A stretch of DNA of 64,000 nucleotides, from positions 124,001 to 188,000 of the forward strand of contig CAWEIS010000004.1 in the NCBI GenBank assembly GCA_963809205.1. Reading direction: 5' to 3'. The stretch's first letter is position 1. The number at the start of each line of letters is the position of its first letter. The notes below the pieces were generated by a model. That model was not told where the DNA came from and searched no databases. It was given only the letters and a program-made list of their open reading frames with translations. The DNA comes from DATLLN01 sp963809205. Lineage in GTDB: Bacteria; Actinomycetota; Thermoleophilia; Gaiellales; JAICJC01. The position numbers were made by a program, and so were the translations under genes. Below, one piece after another: positions 34,699 through 42,834 of the stretch.

Positions 34699-35624
34699 TG
34701 GCAAGGATCGCCTTCTGCTTCCCGGGTCAGGGAAGCCAGAGAGTGGGGATGGGCGCGGAGCTCGTCCAGCAGTTTCCGGAGGCTGCCGCGGTGTTCGCCG
34801 AGGCGTCCGATGTGCTCGGCTTCGACCTCGGGAAGGTCTGCTTCAACGGGCCGATCGAGGAGCTGTCGCGCACCGAGCTGACGCAGCCCGCGCTGGTTAC
34901 GACGTCGATCGCCGCGCTGAGGGTGGTCGGTGAGCGCACCGGCCTGACGCCTGACGTGGTGGTCGGCCACAGCGTCGGCGAGTACGCCGCTCTGCACGCC
35001 GCGGGCGCCGCCGACCTGGCGTCCGTCGTCAGGCTGGTCCGTGAGCGCGGGGTGGTGACCGCCGCCGCTGCGGCCGCCGACCCCGGCGCGATGGCCGCCG
35101 TGCTCGGGCTCGACGACTCGGCCGTCGAGGAGCTGTGCGCGGCCGCAACCGATGTCTGGCCGGCGAACTACAACTGCCCGGGCCAGGTCGTCATCTCCGG
35201 CCGGGAGCAGGGGGTCGCTGAGGTCTCCAACCGGGTCAAGGAGGCGGGCGGCAAGGTGATCCGTTTGCGCGTCACGGGGGCGTTCCACAGCCCGCTGATG
35301 GGCGCCGCTGCCGATCGGTTCCGGCCCGCAATCGAGGCGGTTGGGTTCGCGCCGATGTCGACGCGGTTCATGTCGACCGTGACCAGCGCGATCGAGTCCC
35401 ACGAGCGGGTGGGTGAGCTGCTGATCGAGCAGCTCAGCGCGCCGGTTCGGTTCACCCAGGCCATCCAGTCGCTGGCAGCCGACGGCGTGGACACGTTCGT
35501 CGAGATCGGCTCGGGCACCGTGCTGGCGGGGCTCGTGAAGCGGATCGACGGATCGGCGACCGCCGCGTCCGTGGGTGACCCGGGCGACGTCGACGACGTG
35601 CGGAAGAGCCTGGCCAATGCCTGA
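34698..35624 (+). CDS. fabD: Malonyl-CoA:ACP transacylase
   Basis: A 308-residue acyltransferase that moves malonyl from CoA to ACP. The nucleophile is Ser in Gly-His-Ser-Val-Gly-Glu-Tyr, with the partner His in Gly-Ala-Phe-His-Ser-Pro-Leu-Met. It starts with Phe-Cys-Phe-Pro-Gly-Gln-Gly-Ser-Gln. ATG 34698 overlaps the fabH stop by one base and has AAGGAG upstream. Confidence 0.97.
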   Translation: MARIAFCFPGQGSQRVGMGAELVQQFPEAAAVFAEASDVLGFDLGKVCFNGPIEELSRTELTQPALVTTSIAALRVVGERTGLTPDVVVGHSVGEYAALHAAGAADLASVVRLVRERGVVTAAAAAADPGAMAAVLGLDDSAVEELCAAATDVWPANYNCPGQVVISGREQGVAEVSNRVKEAGGKVIRLRVTGAFHSPLMGAAADRFRPAIEAVGFAPMSTRFMSTVTSAIESHERVGELLIEQLSAPVRFTQAIQSLAADGVDTFVEIGSGTVLAGLVKRIDGSATAASVGDPGDVDDVRKSLANA

Positions 35625-36363
35625 GCTCGACGGGAGGATCGCACTGGTCACCGGTGGCTCGCGAGGCATCGGCGCCGCCATCTGCGCCGAGCTCGCCGCC
35701 GCGGGCGCCGTTGTGGCCGTCAACTACGCGCGCAACGCGGACGCCGCGGCGGCGGTGTGCGAGCGGATCGCTTCGGCCGGCGGTACGGCGCATGCCGTAC
35801 AGGGCGACATCGGCACGGCAGACGGCGCTGCGGCGCTGGTCGAGCACGTCGAGTCGGAGATCGGGCCGATCGCCGCGCTCGTCAACAACGCCGGAATCAC
35901 CCGGGACGACCTGATCATGCGGCTCAGCGAGGAGTCGTGGCGCGAGGTGATCGACACCAACCTGGGCGGCGCGTTCTTCACCTGCCGTGCCGTCGCCCGG
36001 CCGATGATGAAACGCCGCGCGGGCGCGATCGTCAACATGAGCTCGATCGTCGGCGTGCGCGGCAACGCCGGGCAGACGAACTACGCGGCGTCGAAGGCGG
36101 GGCTGCTGGGCTTGACCAAGTCGCTGGCCAAGGAGCTCGGTTCCCGGGGCATCCGCGTCAACGCTATCGCCCCCGGGTACATCGCCACCGAGCTGACCGA
36201 CGCCCTGCCCGAGGCGGCCCGCGACGCGATCCTCGGCGCCACGCCGCTCGGCCGGCTGGGCGAACCGGAGGACGTGGCTCGCGCTGTACGCTTCCTGGTG
36301 TCCGATGCGGCCGCGTTCGTCACAGGCGACGTGCTGGCCGTGGACGGAGGTCTGGGGATATGA
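35617..36363 (+). CDS. fabG: 3-oxoacyl-[acyl-carrier-protein] reductase
   Basis: A 248-residue short-chain dehydrogenase that reduces 3-oxoacyl-ACP with NADPH. It has the nucleotide-binding Thr-Gly-Gly-Ser-Arg-Gly-Ile-Gly near residue 12, Asn-Asn-Ala-Gly-Ile-Thr, the catalytic Ser of Asn-Met-Ser-Ser-Ile-Val-Gly, and Tyr and Lys in Tyr-Ala-Ala-Ser-Lys. It ends with the typical Val-Asp-Gly-Gly-Leu. The ATG overlaps fabD by 8 bp; the stop overlaps fabF as ATGA. Confidence 0.97.
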   Translation: MPELDGRIALVTGGSRGIGAAICAELAAAGAVVAVNYARNADAAAAVCERIASAGGTAHAVQGDIGTADGAAALVEHVESEIGPIAALVNNAGITRDDLIMRLSEESWREVIDTNLGGAFFTCRAVARPMMKRRAGAIVNMSSIVGVRGNAGQTNYAASKAGLLGLTKSLAKELGSRGIRVNAIAPGYIATELTDALPEAARDAILGATPLGRLGEPEDVARAVRFLVSDAAAFVTGDVLAVDGGLGI

Positions 36364-37598
36364 GCGATCGCAGGCGAATCGTCATCACAGGCGTGGGCGC
36401 GGTCACACCCTGCGGGCTGACCGTCGACGAGTCCTGGGCGAACATCCGCGCCGGCAACTCCGGCGTGCGTGCTCTCGACTGGTTCGACGGCGCTGTGCGC
36501 ATCGCGGCGGAGGTCCGTGGCTTTGACCCGCTCGACTACATCGACCGGCGCACCGCTCGCCGCACCGACCGGTTCGTCCATTTCGCGCTGGCGGCTGCGC
36601 AGCAGGCGATCGAAGACTCCGGCATCGATATCCGCGAGGACGGCGACCGGATCGGGTGCTCGGTCGGCACCGGCATCGGCGGCCTGCACACCCAGGAGAC
36701 CGCACACCGCAAGCTGTTCGAGGCCGGCCCCGACCGGCTGAACCCGTACTGGGTGACCGCGCTGATCCCGAACATGGGCGCTGCGGAGATCTCGATGCTG
36801 CATGGCACGCGCGGACCGCTGACGACCGAGTGCACCGCGTGTGCGGCATCGGCGATGTCGCTGGGGAACGCGATCCTCTACATCCGCGCCGGCATGGCGG
36901 ACGCGATGCTGGCCGGCGGCGTCGAGTCGCCGATCGTCGCGCTCGGCCTGGGCGGGTTCGGCACGATGCGGGCGCTGTCGCGCCGCAACGACGACCCCGA
37001 GGGATCGAGCCGGCCGTTCGACGGGCAGCGCGACGGCTTCGTGCTGGCCGAGGGGGGCGCCGTACTCGTGCTGGAGGAGCTCGGGCGGGCGGTCGGCCGC
37101 GGCGCCTCGATCTACGCCGAGGTGCTCGGCTACGGCATGAGCTCTGACGCCCATCACTTGACCGAGCCCGATCCGACCGGCCAGAACCCGGCGCGGGCGA
37201 TGACCAACGCAATGGCCGACGCCGGCGTCACGCCGGACGACATCGGCTACATCAACGCGCACGCCACGTCGACGGCGGTCGGCGACTCGGGCGAGACGCG
37301 CGCGCTGAAGATCGCGCTGGGCGAGGAGCGGGCGAAGCTGGTGCCGATCTCGTCCACCAAGAGCGAGACGGGCCACCTGCTGGGCGCCGCCGGAGCGCTG
37401 GAGACCATCGTCACGGTGCTCGCGATGCGCGACGGGTTCCTGCCGCCGACCATCAACCAGACCGATCCCGACCCGCTCTGTGACCTCGACTACATCCCGA
37501 ACGTGGGCCGCGAGGCGGACGTCGACGTCGCGCTGACAAACTCGTTCGGCTTCGGCGGTCACAACGCGGCGCTCGTCCTGCGCCGCTGGGACGGCTGA
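36360..37598 (+). CDS. fabF: 3-oxoacyl-[acyl-carrier-protein] synthase II
   Basis: A 412-residue elongating condensing enzyme. The Cys-His-His triad is seen in Thr-Glu-Cys-Thr-Ala-Cys-Ala-Ala-Ser-Ala, Asn-Ala-His-Ala-Thr-Ser-Thr and Gly-His-Leu-Leu-Gly-Ala-Ala-Gly. The conserved Lys is in Ser-Thr-Lys-Ser-Glu-Thr. The acyl carrier protein gene, often between fabG/fabD and fabF, is absent here. It overlaps fabG by 4 bp. Confidence 0.96.
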   Translation: MSDRRRIVITGVGAVTPCGLTVDESWANIRAGNSGVRALDWFDGAVRIAAEVRGFDPLDYIDRRTARRTDRFVHFALAAAQQAIEDSGIDIREDGDRIGCSVGTGIGGLHTQETAHRKLFEAGPDRLNPYWVTALIPNMGAAEISMLHGTRGPLTTECTACAASAMSLGNAILYIRAGMADAMLAGGVESPIVALGLGGFGTMRALSRRNDDPEGSSRPFDGQRDGFVLAEGGAVLVLEELGRAVGRGASIYAEVLGYGMSSDAHHLTEPDPTGQNPARAMTNAMADAGVTPDDIGYINAHATSTAVGDSGETRALKIALGEERAKLVPISSTKSETGHLLGAAGALETIVTVLAMRDGFLPPTINQTDPDPLCDLDYIPNVGREADVDVALTNSFGFGGHNAALVLRRWDG

Positions 37599-37649
37599 CG
37601 CAAACGAACGCAACCCGGGACAGCCCTACGGCGTCCCACATCGGAGTCC

Positions 37650-38636
37650 GTGGCGGAACGAATCAGCGTCGATATCAGCCGGGTGGGGGACGGTGACGAC
37701 GACGGCAGGCCGGAGGAGCCGGTGCCGTCCGAGGCACCCCGCGCCCGTAACACCTGTCCCTCCTGCCGGTCGCACTACCGCGAGGAGGAGATGGTCGCGA
37801 ACCTGCGCGTCTGCGCGCACTGCGGCTACCACTTCCCGGTCACCGCGCGCGAGCGCATCGTCCAGCTGACCGACGACGGCTCGTGGAGCGAGGTCGCGCG
37901 CGACCTGATCTCGATCGACCCGCTCGAGTTCGTCGACTCCAGGCCGTACCCCGAGCGGCTGGACGCCGCGGAGCGGGCGACCGGCCTGCACGACGCGATG
38001 CTGGTCGGCGGGGCCACCATCGGCGAGATGCCGGTCGCGCTGGCGGTGATGGACTTCACCTTCCTCGGCGGCAGCATGGGCTCGGTGGTCGGCGAGAAGT
38101 TCTGGCGCGCGGCCGAGCTGTCGCTCGACCGGCGGATGCCGCTGGTCTCGGTCTCGTCCTCGGGCGGCGCCCGGATGCAGGAGGGCGTGCTGGCGCTGAT
38201 GCAGATGGCGAAGACCGTGGCGGCGGTGGACGAGCTGCGGGAGGCCGCGGTGCCGTACATCTCGGTGATGGCGCATCCGACCACGGGCGGTGTCGCCGCC
38301 AGCTTTGCCGCGCTGGGCGACGTCACGATCGCCGAGCCGGGCGCCCTGCTCTCGTTCTCCGGGCCACGGGTGGTCAAGCAGACGACCGGCGAGACGCCGC
38401 CGGACGACTTCGGCCTGGCCGAGTCCAACCTGCGCCACGGCCACATCGATCTGGTCGTGCCCCGCCCCGAGCTGCGCGACACGGTCGCCCGCGTCGTCGC
38501 GCTGCTGTCCGGCGGCCAGCCGTACCGACGCACGCCGCTGCTGCCCGACCTAGGCGCGCAGCGCGCGGTCGGCCGGGTGATCTCCGGCGCCCGCAAGGCG
38601 ATCCTCGGCCGCAGGAACGAGCATGTCGACGACTGA
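37650..38636 (+). CDS. accD: Acetyl-CoA carboxylase carboxyltransferase subunit beta
   Basis: A 328-residue beta subunit. An acidic N-terminal extension precedes the zinc ribbon, Cys-Pro-Ser-Cys and Cys-Ala-His-Cys. The carboxyltransferase core follows with Met-Asp-Phe-Thr-Phe-Leu-Gly-Gly-Ser-Met-Gly, Ser-Ser-Gly-Gly-Ala-Arg-Met-Gln-Glu and Pro-Thr-Thr-Gly-Gly-Val. With AccA it carboxylates acetyl-CoA to malonyl-CoA. GTG 37650 has GGAG close upstream. It overlaps accA by 14 bp. accB and accC are not in the window. Confidence 0.95.
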   Translation: MAERISVDISRVGDGDDDGRPEEPVPSEAPRARNTCPSCRSHYREEEMVANLRVCAHCGYHFPVTARERIVQLTDDGSWSEVARDLISIDPLEFVDSRPYPERLDAAERATGLHDAMLVGGATIGEMPVALAVMDFTFLGGSMGSVVGEKFWRAAELSLDRRMPLVSVSSSGGARMQEGVLALMQMAKTVAAVDELREAAVPYISVMAHPTTGGVAASFAALGDVTIAEPGALLSFSGPRVVKQTTGETPPDDFGLAESNLRHGHIDLVVPRPELRDTVARVVALLSGGQPYRRTPLLPDLGAQRAVGRVISGARKAILGRRNEHVDD

Positions 38637-39468
38637 GCGGCGATTCCGGTTCCTGCGGCGGCGCGGCGCGGACGGCGAGAGCTGGCATGCGGTCCAGCTG
38701 GCGCGCCACCAGGACCGGCCGTACACGCTCGACTACCTGAACCGGATCTGCGACGACTTCGTCGAGCTCCACGGTGACCGCGGCGAGGGCGACGACCCGG
38801 CGATCGTCGCCGGAATCGGCTCGTTCCGCGGCCGGTCGGTGGCGTTCGTCGGTCACCAGAAGGGCCGCGACCTCAAGGAGCGGACGTACCGCAACTTCGG
38901 AATGGCCAGCCCCGAGGGCTACCGCAAGGCGATGCGCGCCTTCGAGCTGGCGGGCCGCCTCGGCTTCCCGGTTGTCACGCTGATCGACACCCCGGGGGCG
39001 GCGCCCGGCGTGGGCGCGGAGACCCGCGGCCAGAGCGGCGCCATCGCCCGATCGCAGCTGATGCTGATGAGCCTGCCGGTTCCGGTCGTGGCGTGCGTAA
39101 TCGGCGAGGGATCATCCGGCGGCGCGCTGGCGATCGGCATCGCCGACCGGGTGCTGATGCAGCAGAACGCGATCTACACGGTGATCTCCCCGGAGGGGTG
39201 CGCGGCGATCCTCTGGAAGGACGCTGGCGAGGCCAAGCGGGCCGCGGCGGCGCTGCGGCCGACCGCAGACGCCTGCCTCGACCTCGGCGTGGTCGACTCC
39301 GTCGTCGCAGAGCCGTCCGGCGGCGCGCACCGCGACCACGGCAAGTCCGCCGAGCTGCTGGCCGACGCCGTCTCGGCAGAGCTCGACTTCCTGGGATCGC
39401 TGCCGGCGATCGAGCGGCGTCGCCTGCGCAGGCAGAAGTTCTCGCGCATGGGGGCGTTCGCAGAGTGA
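38623..39468 (+). CDS. accA: Acetyl-CoA carboxylase carboxyltransferase subunit alpha
   Basis: A 281-residue alpha subunit, partner of AccD. Visible are Leu-Asn-Arg-Ile-Cys-Asp-Asp-Phe-Val-Glu-Leu-His-Gly-Asp-Arg, Gly-His-Gln-Lys-Gly-Arg-Asp, Ile-Asp-Thr-Pro-Gly-Ala-Ala-Pro-Gly-Val, Ile-Gly-Glu-Gly-Ser-Ser-Gly-Gly-Ala-Leu-Ala-Ile and Ile-Ser-Pro-Glu-Gly-Cys-Ala-Ala-Ile. It is slightly shorter than the E. coli form, lacking part of the N-terminal helix. It probably ends the fab-acc operon. Confidence 0.95.
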   Translation: MSTTERRFRFLRRRGADGESWHAVQLARHQDRPYTLDYLNRICDDFVELHGDRGEGDDPAIVAGIGSFRGRSVAFVGHQKGRDLKERTYRNFGMASPEGYRKAMRAFELAGRLGFPVVTLIDTPGAAPGVGAETRGQSGAIARSQLMLMSLPVPVVACVIGEGSSGGALAIGIADRVLMQQNAIYTVISPEGCAAILWKDAGEAKRAAAALRPTADACLDLGVVDSVVAEPSGGAHRDHGKSAELLADAVSAELDFLGSLPAIERRRLRRQKFSRMGAFAE

Positions 39469-39471
39469 TCG

Positions 39472-41751
39472 TTGTCGCAGACCGGGACCGGTAACCTTCC
39501 GCCGATTCGACGCACGCTCCTCATCGCCACCCTCGCGGTGCAGGTGGTGGCCGCCGTGCAGTCATCGCAGGCTACGGCGGCGACTGTGCCCGGTTCCGCC
39601 GAGCAGGTCGTGACACTCGACCTGAAGCCGCGCAATGCGGCGTTGCTGCAGCACCTGGCCGCTGGGTCGAGCGGGCGGGCGCCGCTCAGCAGCGAGCGGC
39701 TCGCGGAGCTGTTCTATCCCACCGCGGCACAGGTTGCGACGGTGCGCACCGCGATGGCGGGGCAGGGGTTCCGGCTGGTCGCCCGGCACGGGCTCGCGCT
39801 TCGGTTCGCGGGCGCGCCGGCGGCCGCCAAGCGCGCGTTCGGGGAGTCGCAGGCACCGGGGCGGCCGCCGGCGTCGCTGGCCGGGCTGGTGTCCGACGTC
39901 GAGGGTCTCGAGGGCACGCCGCCGCTCAAGCCCCAGGCGGCCGCCGGACCGCGCACCGTAACGCCGTCCTGTTCGGGCGCCCAGGATCTGCACGACACGG
40001 CGGGCGGCTACCTGCCGGCCCAGCTGGCGTCCCCTGCGGGGTACGACCACGACGCGCTGATCAACGCCGGGTACGACGGCGGCGGCGAGCGCATCGCGTT
40101 CGTCGAGTTCTCCAACTACCTGCCGTCGGACATCGCGGCGTACCAGAGCTGCTTCGGCCTCTCGGTGCCGATCACCGACGTGCCTGTCGCCGGAGGCAAC
40201 GCGCAGCGCAACTCCGCGCTGGAGGTGTCGCTGGACGTCGAGACGGCGATCTCGGCGGCCCCCGGCCTCGACCACGCCTACGTCTACATCGCGCCGCCGA
40301 CCACCTCGATGGCGTCGGTGCTCGACCAGATCGTGGCCGAGCAGCCGTCGACGGGTGTGCATGTGGTCAGCGTCTCCTGGGGCCTGTGCGAGACGCTGAT
40401 GACGCCCTCGCGGACTGCGGCCACGAACAACGCGTTGCAGCTTGCGGCGGTCGCCGGGATGTCGGTGCTGGTCGGCAGCGGCGACCAGGGGTCGCTGGAT
40501 TGCGGCCTGCCGCCGCTGTCCGTCGACGATCCGGCCTCCCAGCCGTTCGCAACCGCCGTGGGCGGCACCTCGCTGTTCCTTCACCGCACCGGCCCGCAGC
40601 GCGAGGTGGTCTGGAACGACCTGTTCGGCGCCGGCGGCGGTGGTATTTCGAGGTTCTGGGCGAAGCCGACCTGGCAGACCGGCCCGGGCGTCATCAACAG
40701 CTACTCGAGCGGCGTCCCCTGCCACCGATCGGCCGGGGTCTGCCGCGAGGTGCCGGACGTCTCGCTGAATGCGACCGCCGGACGGCGCGGGTACATCGTC
40801 CACTGCACGGCCGGTGACTGCTTTCGCGAGGGCTGGATGTTGTCAGGTGGGACGAGTGCGTCGGCGCCGCTGATGGCGGGGATCGTCGCGGACGCCAACC
40901 AGTACTCGCAGGCGCACGGCGGCCAGCGGCTGGGGTTCGCCAACCCGTTCCTCTACCAGACGTTCCAGCACACCGGCTCGGTGTTCCGTGACATCACCCT
41001 GGGTGACAACAGCCTGGGATTCGACGGCCGCTACCCGGCCACGGCGGGGTATGACCTGGCGACCGGCATCGGCTCGGTCGACGCGCAGGGCCTGGCGACT
41101 GCGCTCGCTGCGTTCGGCCCGTCTGCTCCGGCGCTCCGGCCGACGACGCTGACCGCCGCGCCCGCGCGGTCGAGAATCGTGCGGTACGGGACGCCGATCA
41201 CCTTCCGCGGCCAGCTTCGGGGGCCGTCGGGGCCGCTGGCCGGGCAGGTCGTATACCTGCAGGGCACCGATCAGCTGGGGTTCCGCCAGTGGCGGACGAC
41301 CACCGCCGAGGACGGCACCTGGTCGATCACGCTGGGCCGTCAGATCACCCGCAGGTTCCAGTGGCGGGCCCTGTACCTGGGGTCGCAGCGGCGATCGCCG
41401 TCGTCGGCGCCGGGATCCGTCGTGCACGTGATCCCGTCGCTCGGCATCGGTGCGGTGCTTCCGGTGGTCCATGGCCGGCAGACCGGCCGGGCCGGCGTCC
41501 CGTTCAGGATGACGACGCGCTCGACGCCGCGGATGATCGGCCGCACCGTCGTTGTCTGGGCGCGGCCGCTCGGCCGGGTGCGATGGACGAAGCTCGGTCC
41601 GGCGACCACGGGCGCACTGGGCAGGGCGTTCCGGTCGGTCGTGCTGCCGCGGGCCGGCCTGTGGCAGGTGCGCTGGCGGTTCTCCGGCGGTCTGAACGGC
41701 CAGTGGATGAGTACCGCGTCGCCGGTCATCACCATCGCCATGACCGTCTGA
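39472..41751 (+). CDS. Secreted S53 family peptidase (sedolisin/kumamolisin type)
   Basis: A protein of about 750 residues. A signal peptide (Arg-Arg-Thr-Leu-Leu-Ile-Ala-Thr-Leu-Ala-Val) is followed by a pro-kumamolisin activation domain (residues 40-140). The S53 catalytic domain comes next, with Glu and Asp in Ser-Leu-Asp-Val-Glu-Thr-Ala, the oxyanion Asp in Gly-Ser-Gly-Asp-Gln-Gly, and catalytic Ser in Ser-Gly-Gly-Thr-Ser-Ala-Ser-Ala-Pro. The Ca2+ site lies near Gly-Tyr-Asp-Leu-Ala-Thr-Gly-Ile-Gly-Ser. The last 200 residues are Ig-like. S53 enzymes are acid-active endopeptidases. The start is uncertain: TTG 39472, or a rare ATT at 39505 that lies 7 nt after TAACCT. Confidence 0.9.
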   Translation: MSQTGTGNLPPIRRTLLIATLAVQVVAAVQSSQATAATVPGSAEQVVTLDLKPRNAALLQHLAAGSSGRAPLSSERLAELFYPTAAQVATVRTAMAGQGFRLVARHGLALRFAGAPAAAKRAFGESQAPGRPPASLAGLVSDVEGLEGTPPLKPQAAAGPRTVTPSCSGAQDLHDTAGGYLPAQLASPAGYDHDALINAGYDGGGERIAFVEFSNYLPSDIAAYQSCFGLSVPITDVPVAGGNAQRNSALEVSLDVETAISAAPGLDHAYVYIAPPTTSMASVLDQIVAEQPSTGVHVVSVSWGLCETLMTPSRTAATNNALQLAAVAGMSVLVGSGDQGSLDCGLPPLSVDDPASQPFATAVGGTSLFLHRTGPQREVVWNDLFGAGGGGISRFWAKPTWQTGPGVINSYSSGVPCHRSAGVCREVPDVSLNATAGRRGYIVHCTAGDCFREGWMLSGGTSASAPLMAGIVADANQYSQAHGGQRLGFANPFLYQTFQHTGSVFRDITLGDNSLGFDGRYPATAGYDLATGIGSVDAQGLATALAAFGPSAPALRPTTLTAAPARSRIVRYGTPITFRGQLRGPSGPLAGQVVYLQGTDQLGFRQWRTTTAEDGTWSITLGRQITRRFQWRALYLGSQRRSPSSAPGSVVHVIPSLGIGAVLPVVHGRQTGRAGVPFRMTTRSTPRMIGRTVVVWARPLGRVRWTKLGPATTGALGRAFRSVVLPRAGLWQVRWRFSGGLNGQWMSTASPVITIAMTV

Positions 41752-41759
41752 CCCATCGG

Positions 41760-41765
41760 TAGAGT
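41760..41765 (+). promoter_or_regulatory. Leaderless -10 element of the antiporter operon
   Basis: TAGAGT ends 7 nt before GTG 41773, just after the peptidase stop codon. Confidence 0.5.
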
Positions 41766-41772
41766 TCCGCGG

Positions 41773-42834
41773 GTGGCGACCAGGGGCCTGAACCGCTCGG
41801 AGCAGCTGGCCGTGGCCGGAGCCGCTGCAGCCTCCGTCGCCGCGGGCGCCGTCGCCCTCCTGGGCGCCGCGAACACCCTTGTGTTCCTGGTCTCCGCCCT
41901 CGCGCTGGTTGCCCTGGCGTGGATCGTCGGCGTCGCCACGGAGCAGCTGGGCGAGAGCGCGGGGCCGAAGATCGGCGGCGTGCTCAACGCCACGTTCGGC
42001 AACGCCGCCGAGCTGATCATCACGATCTTCGCGATCCGCGCCGGCGAGATCGAGGTGGCGAAGGCGTCGATCACGGGGTCGATCCTCGGCAACACCCTGC
42101 TCGTGCTCGGCCTGTCGTTTCTGCTGGGCGGGCTGCGGAACGGCATCCAGACCTTCGACCGGCGGGTGGCCGGGATGAACGCGTCGATGCTGACGCTGGC
42201 CGTGATCGGCCTGGGCATCCCCACCCTGTTCGACCGTGTCGGCGACCACGCCGACACGCAGGCGGTCTCCGACGTCACCGCCGCCATCCTGCTCGCGCTG
42301 TACGTGCTGATGCTGATCTTCTTCTTCCGCACGCCGCAGGCCGGTCGCGAGGGAATCCAGGCCCACTCGAGTTCGCACTGGACGGGGAGGGTGGCGATGC
42401 TGCTTTTGCTGCTGTCGACGGGCTCGGTCGCCGCGATCGCTGACGTCTTTGTGGGCACGCTGAACCAGGTGATCACCGACATCGGCATCTCGGCGGTGTT
42501 CCTCGGCCTGATCATCGTTCCCCTGGTCGGCAACATCGCCGAGAACATCGTCGGCATCAAGATCGCGTACCAGAACGACATGGACTTCTCCATGCTGGTG
42601 TCACTCGGGTCGTCGCTGCAGATCGCGCTGGGCGTGGCGCCGCTGCTGGTCTTCATCTCCCTGCTGACGGCGCACAACTTCGACCTGGTGTTCCCGCCCA
42701 TCCAGATCATCGCTCTGGCGGCCGCCGTGATCATCACCTCGCTGATCGCCATCGACGGCGAGTCGAACTGGCTCGAGGGCGCCCAGCTGGTCGCCGTGTA
42801 CGGGATCATCGCCACGGCGGTGTGGTACCTGTGA
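41773..42834 (+). CDS. Calcium/proton exchanger, CaCA (CAX) family
   Basis: A 353-residue integral membrane protein with about eleven transmembrane segments and the two alpha repeats of cation/Ca2+ antiporters. Repeat one is Phe-Gly-Asn-Ala-Ala-Glu-Leu-Ile-Ile-Thr-Ile and repeat two is Gly-Asn-Ile-Ala-Glu-Asn-Ile-Val-Gly, each with the acidic ion-binding Glu. Such CAX proteins expel Ca2+ in exchange for H+. It overlaps a paralogue by 4 bp (GTGA). Confidence 0.92.
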   Translation: MATRGLNRSEQLAVAGAAAASVAAGAVALLGAANTLVFLVSALALVALAWIVGVATEQLGESAGPKIGGVLNATFGNAAELIITIFAIRAGEIEVAKASITGSILGNTLLVLGLSFLLGGLRNGIQTFDRRVAGMNASMLTLAVIGLGIPTLFDRVGDHADTQAVSDVTAAILLALYVLMLIFFFRTPQAGREGIQAHSSSHWTGRVAMLLLLLSTGSVAAIADVFVGTLNQVITDIGISAVFLGLIIVPLVGNIAENIVGIKIAYQNDMDFSMLVSLGSSLQIALGVAPLLVFISLLTAHNFDLVFPPIQIIALAAAVIITSLIAIDGESNWLEGAQLVAVYGIIATAVWYL

